DNA from: an uncultured Verrucomicrobia subdivision 3 bacterium
GTDB lineage: Bacteria; Verrucomicrobiota; Verrucomicrobiae; Limisphaerales; CAMLLE01
Reading direction: 5' to 3'
NCBI GenBank assembly: GCA_946480555.1
Contig: CAMLLE010000061.1
Coordinates: 1 to 10,259 of the forward strand
DNA: 10,259 nucleotides
The notes under the pieces are model-generated. The model searched no databases. It saw only the letters and a list, made by a program, of their open reading frames with translations, and was not told the DNA's origin. The position numbers and the translations under genes were made by a program. This document shows, one piece after another, positions 9,227-10,259 of the stretch (its first letter is position 1; each line of letters starts with the position of its first letter).

Positions 9227-9949
9227 ATGAAACATTCAAAACCAACGCTCCGCATGGTCGGAGCGATCCTGCTCGCCACTGTCGCCGCCTCCCCGGCCCA
9301 AACCCTCGTCGGCAGCGGCGGAGAGCACGTGGATATCGGAGTCGCCTACGATCCCAACGCGAACGAATGGGAACTCCACGTGCATGACGAATCCAACGAT
9401 GTCGAATATTTCCCGGCCACCGACGCACGGCTGTTCATTGGCCTTGGCGCGAACACGACCGTTCCCGCCGGTGCCCAATGGAGCTTCCTGGGCGCGAGCG
9501 GCAGCGAAACCTGGATTCTGCCCAACACGCCGACAGCGGGGTTGATGTTGCTGGGCTTCGGCGCGGAGGAGATCGAGGCGGGAACGTTTGTCGGAGATCA
9601 ATTCACGCTTTCATTAAAGGCCGTAAGCGGTCCGGGCTCATTCGCCGTGTTCGATCTGGATTCATTCAACAATCCGGTCGTGCGCATGAATTCGGCCGAT
9701 GGCTTTTCCAGCGCGGATGATTTCGTCCTGCCGGCTGGCGCTCATAGCGACGTGAACTTCGCCTTCAGCGCGCCGGGAAATTATACGATCACGTTTGAAG
9801 CCTTCGGCACGAGCACGCTGAACGGAGCCACAAGCAGCGGCAACGTGGACTTTCTGTTCCAGGTGGAAGCGGTGCCGGAACCCGGAACAGCGGCTTTGGC
9901 TGGCGTGAGTGCGCTGGCGTGGTGGTTGGTTCGTCGCAAGAAGGACTGA
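9227..9949 (+). CDS. PEP-CTERM surface protein, choice_anchor_M / TIGR03769-like
   Basis: 240 residues, with a good Shine-Dalgarno (AAGGA, 7 nt before ATG). Residues 1-25 are a signal peptide (VGAILLATVAASPAQT). The mature domain begins EHVDIGVAYDPNANEWELHV and later has AGAHSDVNFAFSAPGNYTIT (171-190), the two hallmark segments of the surface-anchored repeat domain (TIGR03769, choice_anchor_M). H34, H51, H53 and H173 with nearby Asp/Glu could bind metal. The C-terminus is a PEP-CTERM sorting tag: VPEP at 216-219, a hydrophobic helix, then RRKK. The protein should therefore be processed by an exosortase encoded elsewhere and placed at the surface or in exopolymer. In actinobacteria this domain goes with anchored-repeat metal ABC transporters, and a cyanobacterial PEP-CTERM family (all3515) is known as Zur-repressed. 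A zinc role here is therefore plausible but inferred. Confidence 0.88.
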   Translation: MKHSKPTLRMVGAILLATVAASPAQTLVGSGGEHVDIGVAYDPNANEWELHVHDESNDVEYFPATDARLFIGLGANTTVPAGAQWSFLGASGSETWILPNTPTAGLMLLGFGAEEIEAGTFVGDQFTLSLKAVSGPGSFAVFDLDSFNNPVVRMNSADGFSSADDFVLPAGAHSDVNFAFSAPGNYTITFEAFGTSTLNGATSSGNVDFLFQVEAVPEPGTAALAGVSALAWWLVRRKKD

Positions 9950-9962
9950 CCGGGTGAGGTCG

Positions 9963-9992
9963 GCGCGGCCGCTGCGTGAACGGCGGCCGCGC
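9963..9992. other. Strong GC hairpin between two surface-protein genes
   Basis: GCGCGGCCGC (9963-9972) and GCGGCCGCGC (9983-9992) form a perfect 10-bp stem with a 10-nt loop, 13 nt after the 9949 stop and 13 nt before the next ATG. What follows is TCCTCCATCTCC with no T-run. It could be a terminator, an RNA stabiliser, or a structure that lowers expression of the downstream gene. Confidence 0.6.
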
Positions 9993-10005
9993 TCCTCCAT
10001 CTCCT

Positions 10006-10259
10006 ATGAAACCAACACTGGCCATTCTCTTCCTGCTGTCGGTCGCGGGTGCCGAGCGCGCCGTTGCTCAGGTGCAATACCTGACCAATCAGCACATGGA
10101 TTTCCGGCTGCAATACGAACCGGCCGCCGAGGGCTCCAATCGGCTCGACGTCATTTTGGGATACGATCCCGCCCGGCGCGTGGCCAACTCGAATGCTTAC
10201 ATCGTCGCCGAGACCGACGCGATGCTGACGATTCCGTCAAATCCAAGCTTCGCATTTCT
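10006..10259 (+). CDS. Exported surface-domain protein, paralogue of upstream gene, 3'-truncated by window
   Basis: ATG 10006 opens a frame of 84 complete codons that runs off the right edge. Residues 1-21 are a signal peptide (LAILFLLSVAGAERAVA before Q22). The mature start YLTNQHMDFRLQYEP parallels GGEHVDIGVAYDP in the preceding PEP-CTERM protein, and the following DVILGYDP and SNAYIVAETDAML lines parallel its WELHVHDE and ATDARLFIG segments. It is therefore probably a second choice_anchor_M-type protein. No Shine-Dalgarno is visible, and a strong hairpin lies just upstream. Whether it also has a PEP-CTERM tag cannot be seen. Confidence 0.75.
   Translation, partial: MKPTLAILFLLSVAGAERAVAQVQYLTNQHMDFRLQYEPAAEGSNRLDVILGYDPARRVANSNAYIVAETDAMLTIPSNPSFAF

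Overview
The window looks like a chromosomal segment from a GC-rich verrucomicrobium, probably of the Pedosphaera/Limisphaerales type. I infer this from gene style rather than a database match. The signs are a long extracytoplasmic-function (ECF) sigma factor with a membrane and sensor tail, a prepilin-like protein with an H-X9-D C-terminal motif, a PEP-CTERM surface protein, and many short dispersed repeats of the kind common in that phylum.

Left half, all on the minus strand. An ECF sigma factor (2356-3999) carries a transmembrane segment, a coiled coil and a helical tail with three LTxxQ-like motifs. Below it lie two hairpins of a palindromic repeat, a candidate ECF-type promoter with an 11-bp-phased direct repeat (2177-2209), a 67-residue small ORF (1924-2127), and a large exported TPR protein that starts at 1882 and runs off the left edge. 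The sigma factor and the TPR protein may form a signalling module. Above the sigma factor are a 63-bp imperfect inverted repeat, a likely terminator (4129-4147) and a 229-residue cytoplasmic protein of unknown function (4158-4847).

Middle, minus strand. leuS (5062-7833) encodes leucyl-tRNA synthetase with all main motifs intact. Its coding sequence contains three short tandem-repeat blocks (unit 7, 7 and 8 nt), read in frame as protein. Two further dispersed repeats lie just downstream of it (4942-5007).

Right part, plus strand. After a 192-bp divergent intergenic region come a small membrane or exported protein with a His/Cys cluster (8026-8349), the prepilin-like protein (8480-9166), a PEP-CTERM surface protein of the choice_anchor_M / TIGR03769 type rich in paired histidines (9227-9949), a strong GC hairpin, and a second, probably paralogous exported protein cut by the right edge (10006 onward). 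I infer a surface system, possibly for metal (zinc) handling. That link rests on family associations, and I could not see a Zur box.

No tRNA, rRNA, CRISPR array or insertion sequence was recognised. No gene-free stretch exceeds about 230 bases.
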